NCBI RefSeq assembly: GCF_023284025.1
Contig: NZ_JAKIKR010000001.1
Span: forward strand, 186,001-250,000
DNA length: 64,000 nt
Direction of reading: 5' to 3'
From: Shewanella abyssi
Lineage (GTDB): Bacteria; Pseudomonadota; Gammaproteobacteria; Enterobacterales; Shewanellaceae
Made by a program: the position numbers and the translations under genes. Within the stretch, counting starts at the first letter, position 1. Each line of letters begins with the position of its first letter. Positions 22,209-31,191 of the stretch are shown one piece after another. The notes below the pieces were generated by a model. That model made no database searches. It was not told where the DNA came from and saw only the letters and a program-made list of their open reading frames with translations.

Positions 22209-23426
22209 ATGCTAAATTCGTCTTTATCTCCCAGCTCGACTGAACTTGTGATTAGTATTCTTGACCTTGTATTAAAAGAGGGCAAGCCTCTTGATCGTGC
22301 TTATTCACAACATTTCTCAGGGCAACAATTAGAGTCTTCTGAGCTAGGACGTATCACCTTTGTCACCGGTGATATTTTAAGACGTTTAAATTTGTATTGT
22401 TATCTATCGGACGTTAAGCCTGAAGAGATGGTTCGAATGGGTTCTCGACTGCTCAATGCCTGGCACCTATTTCATCAATTACCGCTACCTAAAATGCAAT
22501 ATGCATTACAGGTAGATGAAAAGGTTCTCGCTGAGCGAACTGAGATAGCACGCCAACAACCAGCACTTTGGGACGGCTGTCCTGATTGGTTGAATGAAAT
22601 GGGTGAAGCACAGTTGGGCGACCGTTGGCCTGCCGAACGTGCGGCGCTAACTAAGCCCGCTAAACGTTTTATTCGTGTCAACACACTAAAATCTACTCGC
22701 GATGATTTGGCGAAGAAGCTACGTAATGAACGGGTCCAAACCGAAGAGGTAGAAGGTGTAGATACTGCTTTAGAAGTGGTATCTGATTCAGCATTATTTA
22801 AAACAGAGAGTTTTAAAAAGGGCTGGTTTGAACAGCAAGATGCAGGCTCACAACTTATCGCTATCGCCCTTGGTGCTAAGCCGGGCATGTGTGTTGTAGA
22901 TGCTTGTGCGGGTGCTGGTGGTAAAACGCTATCAATATCGGCGCAAATGCAGGGTAAAGGACGATTGCTCGCAATGGATGTTGAGCAGTGGAAACTCGAT
23001 AACCTCAAGCAGCGAGCTCGTAGAGCGGGAGCTCACAATGTTGAGACACGCATTATTGCTAGCAGCAAGACGATTAAGCGCCTTAAATTGACCGCTGATC
23101 GTGTCTTACTCGATGTACCGTGTTCAGGCCTTGGTGTACTAAAACGTAACCCAGATGCAAAATGGCGTGACACACCTGAAAGACTGCCTATATTAGTAGC
23201 ACTGCAAAAAGAGATTTTACAAAGCTATAGCAGAATGGTGAAAGTGGGCGGCATTTTGGTTTATGCAACGTGCTCAATCATGCCTGAAGAGAACCGCGAC
23301 CAAGTTGATGCCTTTTTAGCGGCAAACAAACACTTCAGCTTTATCGAAGATGAAAACATCAGCCCAGCAGAAACAGGGTTTGATGGTTTCTACTACGCAA
23401 AACTTGAGCGTACTGCGGAAGCTTAA
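22209..23426 (+). CDS. RsmB/NOL1-type rRNA m5C methyltransferase
   Basis: A 405-residue SAM-dependent RNA cytosine-C5 methyltransferase. The SAM motif I is DACAGAGGKTLSI (about residue 235 on). The two family cysteines are in DVPCSGLGVLKRNPDAKWR and YATCSIMPEEN. The N-terminal 120 residues are helical and do not clearly match the NusB-like domain of RsmB. This resembles the RsmB/NOP-type paralogue common in marine gammaproteobacteria, so the exact rRNA position is not assigned. Single gene, with a strong terminator after it. Confidence 0.88.
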   Translation: MLNSSLSPSSTELVISILDLVLKEGKPLDRAYSQHFSGQQLESSELGRITFVTGDILRRLNLYCYLSDVKPEEMVRMGSRLLNAWHLFHQLPLPKMQYALQVDEKVLAERTEIARQQPALWDGCPDWLNEMGEAQLGDRWPAERAALTKPAKRFIRVNTLKSTRDDLAKKLRNERVQTEEVEGVDTALEVVSDSALFKTESFKKGWFEQQDAGSQLIAIALGAKPGMCVVDACAGAGGKTLSISAQMQGKGRLLAMDVEQWKLDNLKQRARRAGAHNVETRIIASSKTIKRLKLTADRVLLDVPCSGLGVLKRNPDAKWRDTPERLPILVALQKEILQSYSRMVKVGGILVYATCSIMPEENRDQVDAFLAANKHFSFIEDENISPAETGFDGFYYAKLERTAEA

Positions 23427-23446
23427 GCGGTTAGTACAACTTGTAT

Positions 23447-23473
23447 AAAAAGAGCGCTTATAGCGCTCTTTTT
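23447..23473 (+). terminator. terminator after rRNA methyltransferase
   Basis: AAAAAGAGCGC-TTATA-GCGCTCTTTTT (23447-23473): an 11-bp stem with a 5-nt loop, symmetrical enough to work on both strands. Confidence 0.88.
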
Positions 23474-23768
23474 ATTGCCTGGAAATTGTGATGTTGCAGC
23501 GTTACCTGCACCTTTCGACTTCCTGCAACATCTCTATGTTGGTAAGGATTGATTCTTGACCATATACCGGGTTTAAAACAGGCATTTTGTATCAGCAAGT
23601 ACTCGATCCCAATTTTAAAATATTGAAATTGATGAAGATTCTCTCTATCTCACGCGTCATGAGATAAAGTCTAGGTCTATGAGCTTGAAGATTTCCCCAT
23701 ATTGAAAGTTATCATTGTAAATAACGCTATAACGCTATAACGAAATAGAATAATGTTAAAACTAACAT
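23474..23768. other. gap between convergent genes, with inverted repeat
   Basis: No gene recognised. GATGTTGCAG (23490-23499) and CTGCAACATC (23523-23532) are perfect inverted arms around 23 bp. A short tandem of ataacgct occurs at 23721-23742. A 7-bp hairpin (23752-23758 with 23763-23769) overlaps the stop of the O-antigen-ligase-like gene and may help to end its transcript. Confidence 0.4.
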
Positions 23769-25082
23769 TTAGACTATGTCCTTTTTAATTGAAAAACTAC
23801 CAACAGCAGCAAAAGAGATCATTAAAAAATATAGCGGCTGGGCATGGTAATAGGCACCTGAAAGTGTTCCATAAATTGTTAGCGAGACTAGAATGGCAAA
23901 AGCCATATATATACTCTCGTCTTGGTTCATATCTGTGCTTATCCATATTAATGAAATGGCTCTAAATAATGTGCTTAGTAAGATCACCAAAAACACCATT
24001 AAACCAAGTACACCGGCTTCTAAAAATACTTGTAAAAAAATATTGTGGGGTTGAACTCCAGCTGTTTTAGTCGGCATGAAACGGTAGGCGTCCGGTCCGT
24101 GACCTAGCCACATTTTCTCTAAACCATAAGTGATGCTGTTTTGCCACATCTGCAGCCTATTTGATGAGAGGTCATTGATGTCGGAAACGTTTTGTAATGA
24201 CTCTTGTACCCTTAAAATACCATTCCAAGGATAGATGGAAAAAACGGTAGAAAGTGCAATGCCTAGACATATTAGAAAGAATAGGTACAGCAAGGTCTTT
24301 AGACTCAATTGATGTTTAAACTTTAAAATAACAGTGAGCGTAAGTAATGAGAAAAAATATGAGACAATAGAAGCCCTTCCTCCAAGCCAAAATAAAAATG
24401 CGATATTTAACGCAAGCAGCAAAGACCAAAGGCCCATGTGCAAATTTAACTTATATTTTGTTCGATTACTTAACAGGAGTAGTTTAATTGAAGCGACGAT
24501 AGAGCCAATGGTTGCTATATAGCCAAGGTGTCTTATGTTAGTTGCAAAAGGTATTGTTGTTATGGTGAAGTTTATCTGTGGTGAATCAAACGAAACATAT
24601 ACTAGGAGAATACAGATAATAATAATGATAACGGTAATGGGAACGACTGAAAAAGTATTAGCTATTCTATTGCTTGTGTTTATAAAAAAGCAAAGCAGTA
24701 CGTAAGTGAAAAATATATGCGAACTTAAAAATAGAAACCTTAAACTCATTGCGACTTTATGGGTTTCAGAATTAACTGCAGTCAAATTGATGAGGTATGA
24801 GGTAAGATAGAGGGAATAGAGCAATAGAACCACTATTGTTAATTTATTTTTTAAAATGGTACCTTTAACAATTGTAGATAGTGATGAGTCAAATTTGTGG
24901 CATAAAACCATATAGGTAACTATAAATGTTATCTGATATATCGTAACGTAAAGACCTGTTTTAAAAGATGTATTATAACCAATTAATAAAATCGACATTG
25001 AGAAAAGAACCAATATTAGAGCCAAAACCCTATCGGCGTCTCGTAGCGATAAAAATCCGTCCTCCGCATTTTTGCTAACCAT
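23769..25082 (-). CDS. O-antigen ligase/Wzy-like membrane protein
   Basis: A protein of 437 residues from the ATG at 25082, which has a GAGGAC ribosome site 6 bp upstream and overlaps the end of the preceding gene by 8 bp; an ATG at 25115 is possible but less likely. About ten to twelve membrane helices are visible. A large loop holds GHGPDAYRFMPTKTAG and QPHNIFLQVFLEAGVLG, the Wzy_C/WaaL motif of enzymes that transfer a glycan from a lipid carrier to lipid A, to another glycan or to a protein. The acceptor is unknown. Members of this superfamily also glycosylate pilins, notable given the Tad locus 5 kb away. Confidence 0.82.
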   Translation of the reverse strand: MVSKNAEDGFLSLRDADRVLALILVLFSMSILLIGYNTSFKTGLYVTIYQITFIVTYMVLCHKFDSSLSTIVKGTILKNKLTIVVLLLYSLYLTSYLINLTAVNSETHKVAMSLRFLFLSSHIFFTYVLLCFFINTSNRIANTFSVVPITVIIIIICILLVYVSFDSPQINFTITTIPFATNIRHLGYIATIGSIVASIKLLLLSNRTKYKLNLHMGLWSLLLALNIAFLFWLGGRASIVSYFFSLLTLTVILKFKHQLSLKTLLYLFFLICLGIALSTVFSIYPWNGILRVQESLQNVSDINDLSSNRLQMWQNSITYGLEKMWLGHGPDAYRFMPTKTAGVQPHNIFLQVFLEAGVLGLMVFLVILLSTLFRAISLIWISTDMNQDESIYMAFAILVSLTIYGTLSGAYYHAQPLYFLMISFAAVGSFSIKKDIV

Positions 25083-27096
25083 GATTGTCCTCATCACTTT
25101 TATCTGATATGTCATTGCATCGATTTTCGCTATCGAAACCGTAATCAGTTTTATAGAAATTACACAGCTTTAATAGCAACGCCTTAACCTTATCGCTTTT
25201 AGGTTCAATATCAGCAGCAATAATGCTCAACTCATTAGAATCAAAATTCAATAAAGTTATCATGTTTTTATCAGGTAACATTGCTAGTTGAAAATCCCCT
25301 TGGTAAATAGAGCGTTGTTTACGCGATAGCAAATTCTTGTATTCTTCAGGCTTCATAACTGCTCTGCCTGAAGGCCGGACTTCATAACTACTGGCTGTTT
25401 CTGATACAACCTTTTTTTCATCTACAAAGCTTGCATTAATAGACTTTAACGGCAGCGATGATTCGACAAAAATATGCCGATTAGAAGGCTTAACTAGTGT
25501 TAAATCAGGCAGAATGATCCCATCGAATTTAACTATGAGGTCTAAATTAAGCTCATCATCTAGGCTAGGTAAGATATCGATCAATGAATAAAGCCCATCG
25601 ATCTTGATCGGCTTATTAATGACTTTGTCATCTCTATATCTTAACTTGGCTAGGACGACCTTTGCTTGTTGCTGGTCAAGTACATTCGTCCCGTGTCCCC
25701 ACGACTGTGTATCAGGCCCATTTATTGGTGTTGTAAAACGTTTACTTTGTTTCAGCTTAAATCCTTCTCCATGGTCAGATATTAAGTATACAATTGAATT
25801 TTTCAAGAATCCTTTATTCTTCATCTGTTCGAAAAAAGTACGTAATTGATCATCAACTTTTTTCAACATAGATTTATACATGAAATGACTGTAATTCCCT
25901 TCCCATTCTTCTGGAGTATGTTCTATAAAATCTATCGAGGTATATGGCCAATGTAATTGACAAAAATGTACAGCAAGGAAATTAGGTTTTTTTGTATTTA
26001 ATGATTCTATCACTTCATCATTGAATGCTTTCGGGTTATAAGTTTTTCCGTAAGCTCTATTGTTATAAAGATATGGGAATAAATATTTGGAATAAGGGTG
26101 TTTTAACATCAAATTTATATAAGGCAAGTCAGAGAAACTTGATATAAAAGCATCCGCAGCTCCAATCATAGGACCAACTTCACTATCAAACCCATAGGCT
26201 TTATCTATTTGATTGAAACGGCGTTCATCCATTGCGTATGCAGTGTGATAACCTCTAGACTTCAATTTTTCAACTAAAGGAAGCTTCTTGTTAATTAACT
26301 CAGGAGGCGCCAAGTTGAATCTGGCGCCATTATTTTTTGGGTAAAGCCCTGTTAGGATGCTCATCCACGCTACGTAAGTCCTTCCCTGTGGACTATAACT
26401 ATTTATATAATTCTGAGACTCTGATAATAATGCATTAATAAATGGCGCATAGTCTGATTGAGCACTATCGTAGTTCAAATGGTCTGGTCTTAAACCATCT
26501 ATACCTATAATTATTATATTGGGTTTGTCATTATAAAAGAACTCATCTGTGTTTTTTGATATTAATGGGTACAGACATAATGATGTCAAAGCTATAGTTG
26601 TGATAGAGACTACTGTCTTATGTTTTGACCTTTTTAATCCAATTATAAATAGTGTTAATAGCACTAAAGATTGCAAAGCTATTGAGCTTGGTGAGGATAA
26701 TATTGTAGCTCTGAAATATGAAGTTAGAGACGTTGGGAAATAATGAGAGTTGAGTGAAACGACCAGCGTAAGATGTAACAGCACTAAAATCAACCAAAAC
26801 AGGTCATTATTAAGTTCACTTCTATTGCTGTTTTTTATCGCTTGAAAAGAAACTATAATCACAAATGCCCAAAATATATGAATTAGCGTGAGGATCCCGA
26901 CGAAGTAAGCTAAGTCCTTTACTAAACCTATACTATTGAAATGCCTTGGCTCTATGTGTGTCATCGCATTAGCGATTGAAAAAAAAGAGTATGGCTGAAT
27001 ACTGCTGCGATAATTTATCAGGATGATGGTAAAAAGTAATAATAGGCTAAAAGTTCTAAAAAAGACTCTAACTAGAGAGTGTTCTTTCTTTTTCAT
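25075..27096 (-). CDS. membrane LtaS/EptA-like sulfatase-fold transferase
   Basis: A 673-residue protein. The first 185 residues carry five membrane helices; a periplasmic alkaline-phosphatase-superfamily domain follows (about 190-560). Metal-binding motifs are IIGIDGLRPDHL, DHGEGF and GHGTNV. The nucleophile position appears as Thr in PQGRTYVAWMS rather than the Cys/Ser of true sulfatases, so it resembles phosphoethanolamine or glycerophosphate transferases such as EptA or LtaS. It overlaps both neighbours in a three-gene operon with the Wzy-like protein. A role in decorating a surface glycan is an inference. Confidence 0.8.
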   Translation of the reverse strand: MKKKEHSLVRVFFRTFSLLLLFTIILINYRSSIQPYSFFSIANAMTHIEPRHFNSIGLVKDLAYFVGILTLIHIFWAFVIIVSFQAIKNSNRSELNNDLFWLILVLLHLTLVVSLNSHYFPTSLTSYFRATILSSPSSIALQSLVLLTLFIIGLKRSKHKTVVSITTIALTSLCLYPLISKNTDEFFYNDKPNIIIIGIDGLRPDHLNYDSAQSDYAPFINALLSESQNYINSYSPQGRTYVAWMSILTGLYPKNNGARFNLAPPELINKKLPLVEKLKSRGYHTAYAMDERRFNQIDKAYGFDSEVGPMIGAADAFISSFSDLPYINLMLKHPYSKYLFPYLYNNRAYGKTYNPKAFNDEVIESLNTKKPNFLAVHFCQLHWPYTSIDFIEHTPEEWEGNYSHFMYKSMLKKVDDQLRTFFEQMKNKGFLKNSIVYLISDHGEGFKLKQSKRFTTPINGPDTQSWGHGTNVLDQQQAKVVLAKLRYRDDKVINKPIKIDGLYSLIDILPSLDDELNLDLIVKFDGIILPDLTLVKPSNRHIFVESSLPLKSINASFVDEKKVVSETASSYEVRPSGRAVMKPEEYKNLLSRKQRSIYQGDFQLAMLPDKNMITLLNFDSNELSIIAADIEPKSDKVKALLLKLCNFYKTDYGFDSENRCNDISDKSDEDNHG

Positions 27097-27356
27097 TATT
27101 TTTTATCCTCTTTAACTCTTTTGTTTATTTCAAATTCAGTAACAAATTCAGCTAAATGATTTTGTCGACTAGCTGGCCAATCACCAAGAACTAGATATCT
27201 CTCTGCCAGAGAAGAGCCGGAAGGGTTATCTGTTTTTATGCTGGATACTGTTGCACGAGTATCTAACATTGCCTTCACGTGCGCACTGATAATGAGCAAG
27301 ATAAACGCTATCAATAGGGCAGATTCAAGTTTAATTTTAGACTTAATTTTAATCAT
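27096..27356 (-). CDS. small membrane protein of unknown function
   Basis: An 86-residue protein with one N-terminal membrane helix (about residues 11-28) after a Lys-rich start, then a polar domain containing ERYLVLGDWPASRQNHLAEF and a basic tail. I recognise no family. It shares its last base with the first base of the LtaS/EptA-like gene, so translation is coupled. It is the first gene of the three-gene operon. Possibly an accessory subunit of the enzyme encoded next. Confidence 0.65.
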   Translation of the reverse strand: MIKIKSKIKLESALLIAFILLIISAHVKAMLDTRATVSSIKTDNPSGSSLAERYLVLGDWPASRQNHLAEFVTEFEINKRVKEDKK

Positions 27357-27701
27357 TTTCTCATCTCAAATGTGCTTTAGGAAAGAGATTTAATAATATT
27401 TTTAATAGTTTAGTTCTAAGTATAGAAGCTCTATAGCAAAGTGTTGAATAAATAGTGGTTAATTTGAAATTATTGCTAGTACTTTTTGAATACCAGTTAG
27501 AGTAAGAGAATTCATTAGTGACTATATGACGGGATGACTTTGTAATTCTCTTCGTTTTATACTAAACCATATAGGTACCAGATGACTAAGTGAACAGACT
27601 CACGCACAGTTTGGTGATTAAAGCACATTTCCAATGTTTCAAGGACGAGGCTATTGAAAATTACCTGATTTTCAATCTAACAGATACCTTGGGGCCAAAA
27701 T
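27357..27701. promoter_or_regulatory. divergent AT-rich gap with perfect inverted repeat
   Basis: This region lies between the small membrane protein gene and the L,D-transpeptidase gene and should hold both promoters. ATTGAAAAT (27653-27661) and ATTTTCAAT (27668-27676) are perfect inverted arms around tacctg, ending 25 bp before the transpeptidase start. This is a good operator candidate, or a hairpin in its leader. No gene seen. Confidence 0.55.
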
Positions 27702-29075
27702 TTGAAGCAACATTTTTTGTTTTGCAGTTTATTGATATCAATTATCAGTTGTAATGCATTTGCTGCAAATACGAGTGAAAGCGTGGGAGGAATTGCCACA
27801 AAGAGTAGCCTTAAAAGAGGCTTAAGCTTAGCTCAAGACCTAGGGCTAGCTACCTCGAATGTTTTTGGTATAAGTGAGCATGCCACACATCAGGATCTTA
27901 CTGAAGTTAGAAGAAAAATAACAACCACTTTATTCGATTTGAATACCTCTTCTTATGATGAACACTCCATTAGCATAGAAAGTCATTCTAAGTACGAACA
28001 ACTATTCCCATTCGTTGATTCTGATGTAGAGATCATGCGTTTGAGGAAAAAAATTAGGCAGTACAAACAGCTATCAAGCTATCGATGGCCGCAATTGGAG
28101 CCAATAGCTTTTAGCTTAGGGCAGAAATCTATAGAGATAGCAAAACTTAGATGGATGTTGCTTAAGCTTGAAGACATTAACGATCATAATCTTTCTGCCT
28201 ATAGAGAGCAGGTTTATGACCCGAGTATCGCAAGCGCTCTTAAAAAATTCCAGATGCGCCATGGGTTAAAGCAAATTGGTAAGCTCACAATAGAAACGGT
28301 GGTACAGCTAAACATTTACCCATCGGTTAGAGTGGTTCAGCTACAGCAAGCGCTTAAAGATAAACTTGCGAGTATCCAATATTTACAAAAGACATATGTA
28401 GAGATTAATATTGCTGAATTTAAATTGCGGGTAAAGGGTGAAGATACCATCAATTTGGAAATGGCTGTGATTGTTGGGTCTAATATAAATAAAACGCCAT
28501 TATTACAAACGTATATAAATAAATTAACAGTCAACCCCACTTGGACTCCCCCGAGCAGTATCATCTATAAAGAACTACTAGTTAACTTAGAAAAACAACC
28601 AGGATCCTTACAGAATAAACAGTTTGTTTTATTAAAAAGAGGAAGTAGTAAAGAGGTTAAAAGTCTAGAGGGAATGAGCGCTAACCAGCTGAAAAAGGAA
28701 CTGATAGAATATAAGCTCGTTCAAATGTCTGGTTACAAAAATGCTCTGGGGAAGTATCGTTTTACCATCCCTAATACCAAGATGATTTTTTTACATGATA
28801 CTCCAAATAAAAAAGACTTTAATAGAAGTGATAGGGCTTTAAGTCATGGCTGTATCCGCTTGGCTAATCCTGAGTTATTTGCAGACTATCTCATTAGCCG
28901 GGAAAATGCTAAAAGCCGAAGGGTTTTAACTTCCGCAAAGCGTGGGAAAACTACTGTAGATATTAAACTAACAAACCCACTGCCGATTATCATCACCTAT
29001 CAAAATATATGGGTAGATGATAATGATTTACTGCAGGTTAGACCGGATATTTATAATCGATGGGGTAGTAAGTAA
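27702..29075 (+). CDS. L,D-transpeptidase (YkuD) with peptidoglycan-binding domain
   Basis: A 457-residue exported protein. The only available start is a TTG at 27702: the frame is closed by a stop 24 bp upstream, and the TTG opens a good signal peptide ending in NAFAAN. A peptidoglycan-binding domain (about 140-205, SALKKFQMRHGLKQIGKLT) precedes a YkuD catalytic domain (about 220-400) with HDTPNKKDF and the active-site SHGCIRLANP. It is related to E. coli LdtD (YcbB), which makes 3-3 crosslinks in peptidoglycan. Its stop codon overlaps the start of the HTH gene by 1 bp. Confidence 0.9.
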   Translation: MKQHFLFCSLLISIISCNAFAANTSESVGGIATKSSLKRGLSLAQDLGLATSNVFGISEHATHQDLTEVRRKITTTLFDLNTSSYDEHSISIESHSKYEQLFPFVDSDVEIMRLRKKIRQYKQLSSYRWPQLEPIAFSLGQKSIEIAKLRWMLLKLEDINDHNLSAYREQVYDPSIASALKKFQMRHGLKQIGKLTIETVVQLNIYPSVRVVQLQQALKDKLASIQYLQKTYVEINIAEFKLRVKGEDTINLEMAVIVGSNINKTPLLQTYINKLTVNPTWTPPSSIIYKELLVNLEKQPGSLQNKQFVLLKRGSSKEVKSLEGMSANQLKKELIEYKLVQMSGYKNALGKYRFTIPNTKMIFLHDTPNKKDFNRSDRALSHGCIRLANPELFADYLISRENAKSRRVLTSAKRGKTTVDIKLTNPLPIIITYQNIWVDDNDLLQVRPDIYNRWGSK

Positions 29076-29500
29076 TGGATAATTATTGTTATGATAACCT
29101 TGCTTTGAGTCAACTTATCAGAAAAGAGAAAAGCGCCAAAATGAGGCTTAAACTGTTAGCTGTTCTACATTTTCAAGATGGAAAATCTAGATATCAGATA
29201 GCGTCTTACCTTAAAGTAAGCAGAACTAGCGTCAATAGATGGATAAGTAACTATTTATCCCATGGTCTCCATGGACTGGAAGAAAAAAAACATCCTGGCC
29301 GTCCATCAGGTTTATCTGAATCTCAACAGGTGCAACTTACAAATTACATTGATAACATAACTGAAAATAGCAAGCTTGATAAGTTTAAAGGAACAGACAT
29401 ACAAAACTATATAGATAGGGAATTTGGAATTAAATACGAGATCTCGAATATATATAAGATTCTGGCACGTCTGGGTTATAATTCGCCATCAAATTATTAA
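29075..29500 (+). CDS. solo winged-HTH protein, IS630-transposase-like DNA-binding part
   Basis: A 141-residue protein made of two helix-turn-helix units: residues about 20-60 (YQIASYLKVSRTSVNRWISNY) and about 80-138 (a winged HTH, LDKFKGTDIQNYIDREFG). Both look like the N-terminal DNA-binding half of IS630-type transposases, but the DDE catalytic domain is absent and no remnant of it follows. The TAATG overlap with the L,D-transpeptidase gene argues that it is a fixed operon partner, perhaps a domesticated regulator, rather than insertion debris. A truncated transposase is the alternative. Confidence 0.7.
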   Translation: MDNYCYDNLALSQLIRKEKSAKMRLKLLAVLHFQDGKSRYQIASYLKVSRTSVNRWISNYLSHGLHGLEEKKHPGRPSGLSESQQVQLTNYIDNITENSKLDKFKGTDIQNYIDREFGIKYEISNIYKILARLGYNSPSNY

Positions 29501-30343
29501 GTAAGTGGCCTATCGTTTTGAACCACTGTTTTGAACCACTGTTTTGTAGCTGAAAATGATATTTGTCTGATTCATTTTGAATCTGAACTCCATTATATAG
29601 GAGACCTTGACTTGCTTTTATATCATACTATGTAATTACCAGTTGATGTTTATAAATAAATTCCCCGATAAATATTTCCTCATAAGTAAACTTAGGACTC
29701 CAGCTCTGCATTTTCGCTAACGATAAGTGCCGTTAAGAAATTGACGACAGCTATAATTGTAGCTTTGCAAAGCTGTCAAAAGATTGGCTGAACAAATCCG
29801 TTATAAAATGATGTTCTCTATATTTTGGGCTTTATTCCAGGAGTGCAATAATTGTGCTTCTAATATCTCTAACGAATAGGTTCCAACAAGTTATTTAGAG
29901 CTAATGTGGTGAAATCAATACAAAAAATCGTATATTTTATATGCAATAAGCATAAGTTATTTATTCTACTGAATAAATAACTGGTCTAATTTCACAAAAA
30001 CTTTACTCTTTACATGCTAGTACTCAACCCGCTAAATTGAAGGTATAGCTGTTGAAAGGTTGCTTATTTAGGTAGCTTAGCGCTACTAAAGCGCCCTAAA
30101 CGCGGACTTTAACGGTGTTTGGTGTCGGTTACTTGTCCTGTTATGACTATTACCCACTCATTATAGAGAGTTTACTAAATACAAAAGTAGACCAGATAAT
30201 TATTCTTCAACGTGACTCAGTTTAAGCTTTGCTACCTTTATACATAGCATCGTACACCGTTAAACGATGTGGATGAATTAAGCAGTCCATAGGGAATTTG
30301 GCTTTAAGCCAAAAATAATTTAATTGGTTTGGTGGAGATAAAA
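29501..30343. other. 843-bp gap upstream of the Tad locus
   Basis: No convincing gene in either direction. It begins with gttttgaaccact twice in tandem plus a partial third copy (29515-29546). A hairpin with GACAGCT (29746-29752) and AGCTGTC (29771-29777) lies mid-gap. The rest is AT-rich. It should contain the promoter of flp and of the Tad operon. The length is unusual for this otherwise compact window. Confidence 0.5.
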
Positions 30344-30535
30344 ATGAATATTAAAGCTTTGTTAAAAGAATTTGTAGAAGATGAAAGTGGTTTAACCGCA
30401 GTTGAGTACGCAATTGCAGGAGGACTGGTTGTAGGAGGGATGATTGGTGCTTTTAATCTCCTAGGTAACAATGCAACGCTTAAGATTAATTGCTTGGCGT
30501 CAGCAGTCAATGGGGCAAGTACAGATTGCAGTTAA
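30344..30535 (+). CDS. flp: Flp-type Tad pilin
   Basis: A 63-residue prepilin. I chose the ATG at 30344, behind a GGTGGAG ribosome site; an in-frame GTG 15 bp upstream is inside that site. The leader ends in Gly, and cleavage before LTAVEYAIAGGLV leaves a mature pilin with the conserved Glu-Tyr pair and a single hydrophobic helix. It polymerises into the Tad pilus used for tight adherence. Two cysteines near the C terminus could form a disulfide. A terminator follows, so pilin mRNA can exceed that of the assembly genes. Confidence 0.95.
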   Translation: MNIKALLKEFVEDESGLTAVEYAIAGGLVVGGMIGAFNLLGNNATLKINCLASAVNGASTDCS

Positions 30536-30562
30536 CTTAAAAATAATGACATCAAGAAATCA

Positions 30563-30596
30563 ATGCCCACGTGACATGTGGGCATAATTTTTTCAG
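30563..30596 (+). terminator. terminator between flp and tadV
   Basis: ATGCCCAC (30563-30570) and GTGGGCAT (30578-30585) form an 8-bp stem with a 7-nt loop, followed by AATTTTTT. Partial readthrough would set a high pilin-to-machinery ratio. Confidence 0.8.
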
Positions 30597-30618
30597 ACTT
30601 TGCTAGTAAAGGCATGTG

Positions 30619-31182
30619 ATGACGGACCTTCAACTTTCTATACAAGTAATCACGGCGGGCATGTTTTTTGTACTTGCTATCACCTTTGATTTGTCTAAAG
30701 AGAGAATTCCTAATTGGTTATGTCTTATCGCTATATTTTTTGGATTCGCAGTTAACAGCTACTTTGCGCAGCTAAACGGATTGTTAATATCATTTGTTGG
30801 TTTTTCTTTAGCATTTATTATTCTATTTCCGACATTTATGTTTCGAATTCTAGGTGCTGGTGATATTAAGCTCATGATGGGTATCGGCGCTATTATGGGG
30901 CCTAGCTTACTTATGTGGAGTATATTATACGCCATTGTTGCAGGAGCACTAACCAGTATTGTACTTATCGCTTGGAAGACAGGGTTATCAGGAATAAAAA
31001 TCACAGCTAAACGCTACTGGGATTGTTTTTATCTGAGAACCTATTTTAAGCCAGAACAGGGAGAAGCCGCCGGGCAAAAAGTACCTTACGCTCCCGCACT
31101 TGCACTTGGTTGGTTATGGGCTTGTAGCTTAAACCCACAGGTAAATCATTTGTATTCTTCAATTAGCCAAAGTCTTTTTTAG
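30619..31182 (+). CDS. tadV: TadV/CpaA prepilin peptidase
   Basis: A 187-residue membrane aspartic protease (A24 family) that cleaves the Flp prepilin and the TadE/TadF pseudopilins. The two catalytic aspartates are in FDLSKERIPN (about residue 25) and GAGDIKLMMG (about residue 82). About six hydrophobic helices. I prefer the ATG at 30619 (6 bp after AAAGG) over the adjacent GTG at 30616. It lacks the N-terminal methylase domain of PilD, as expected for TadV. Confidence 0.93.
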   Translation: MTDLQLSIQVITAGMFFVLAITFDLSKERIPNWLCLIAIFFGFAVNSYFAQLNGLLISFVGFSLAFIILFPTFMFRILGAGDIKLMMGIGAIMGPSLLMWSILYAIVAGALTSIVLIAWKTGLSGIKITAKRYWDCFYLRTYFKPEQGEAAGQKVPYAPALALGWLWACSLNPQVNHLYSSISQSLF

Positions 31183-31191
31183 AGGTTTGCT

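Noticed and set aside
22475-23008. A 177-codon minus-strand frame opposite the rRNA methyltransferase
   Set aside because: Ser/Ala-rich shadow of a gene with all methyltransferase motifs.
29075-29500. Calling the HTH gene an insertion sequence
   Set aside because: No terminal inverted repeats, no DDE domain and a one-base overlap with the upstream gene; kept as a CDS with the transposase origin noted.
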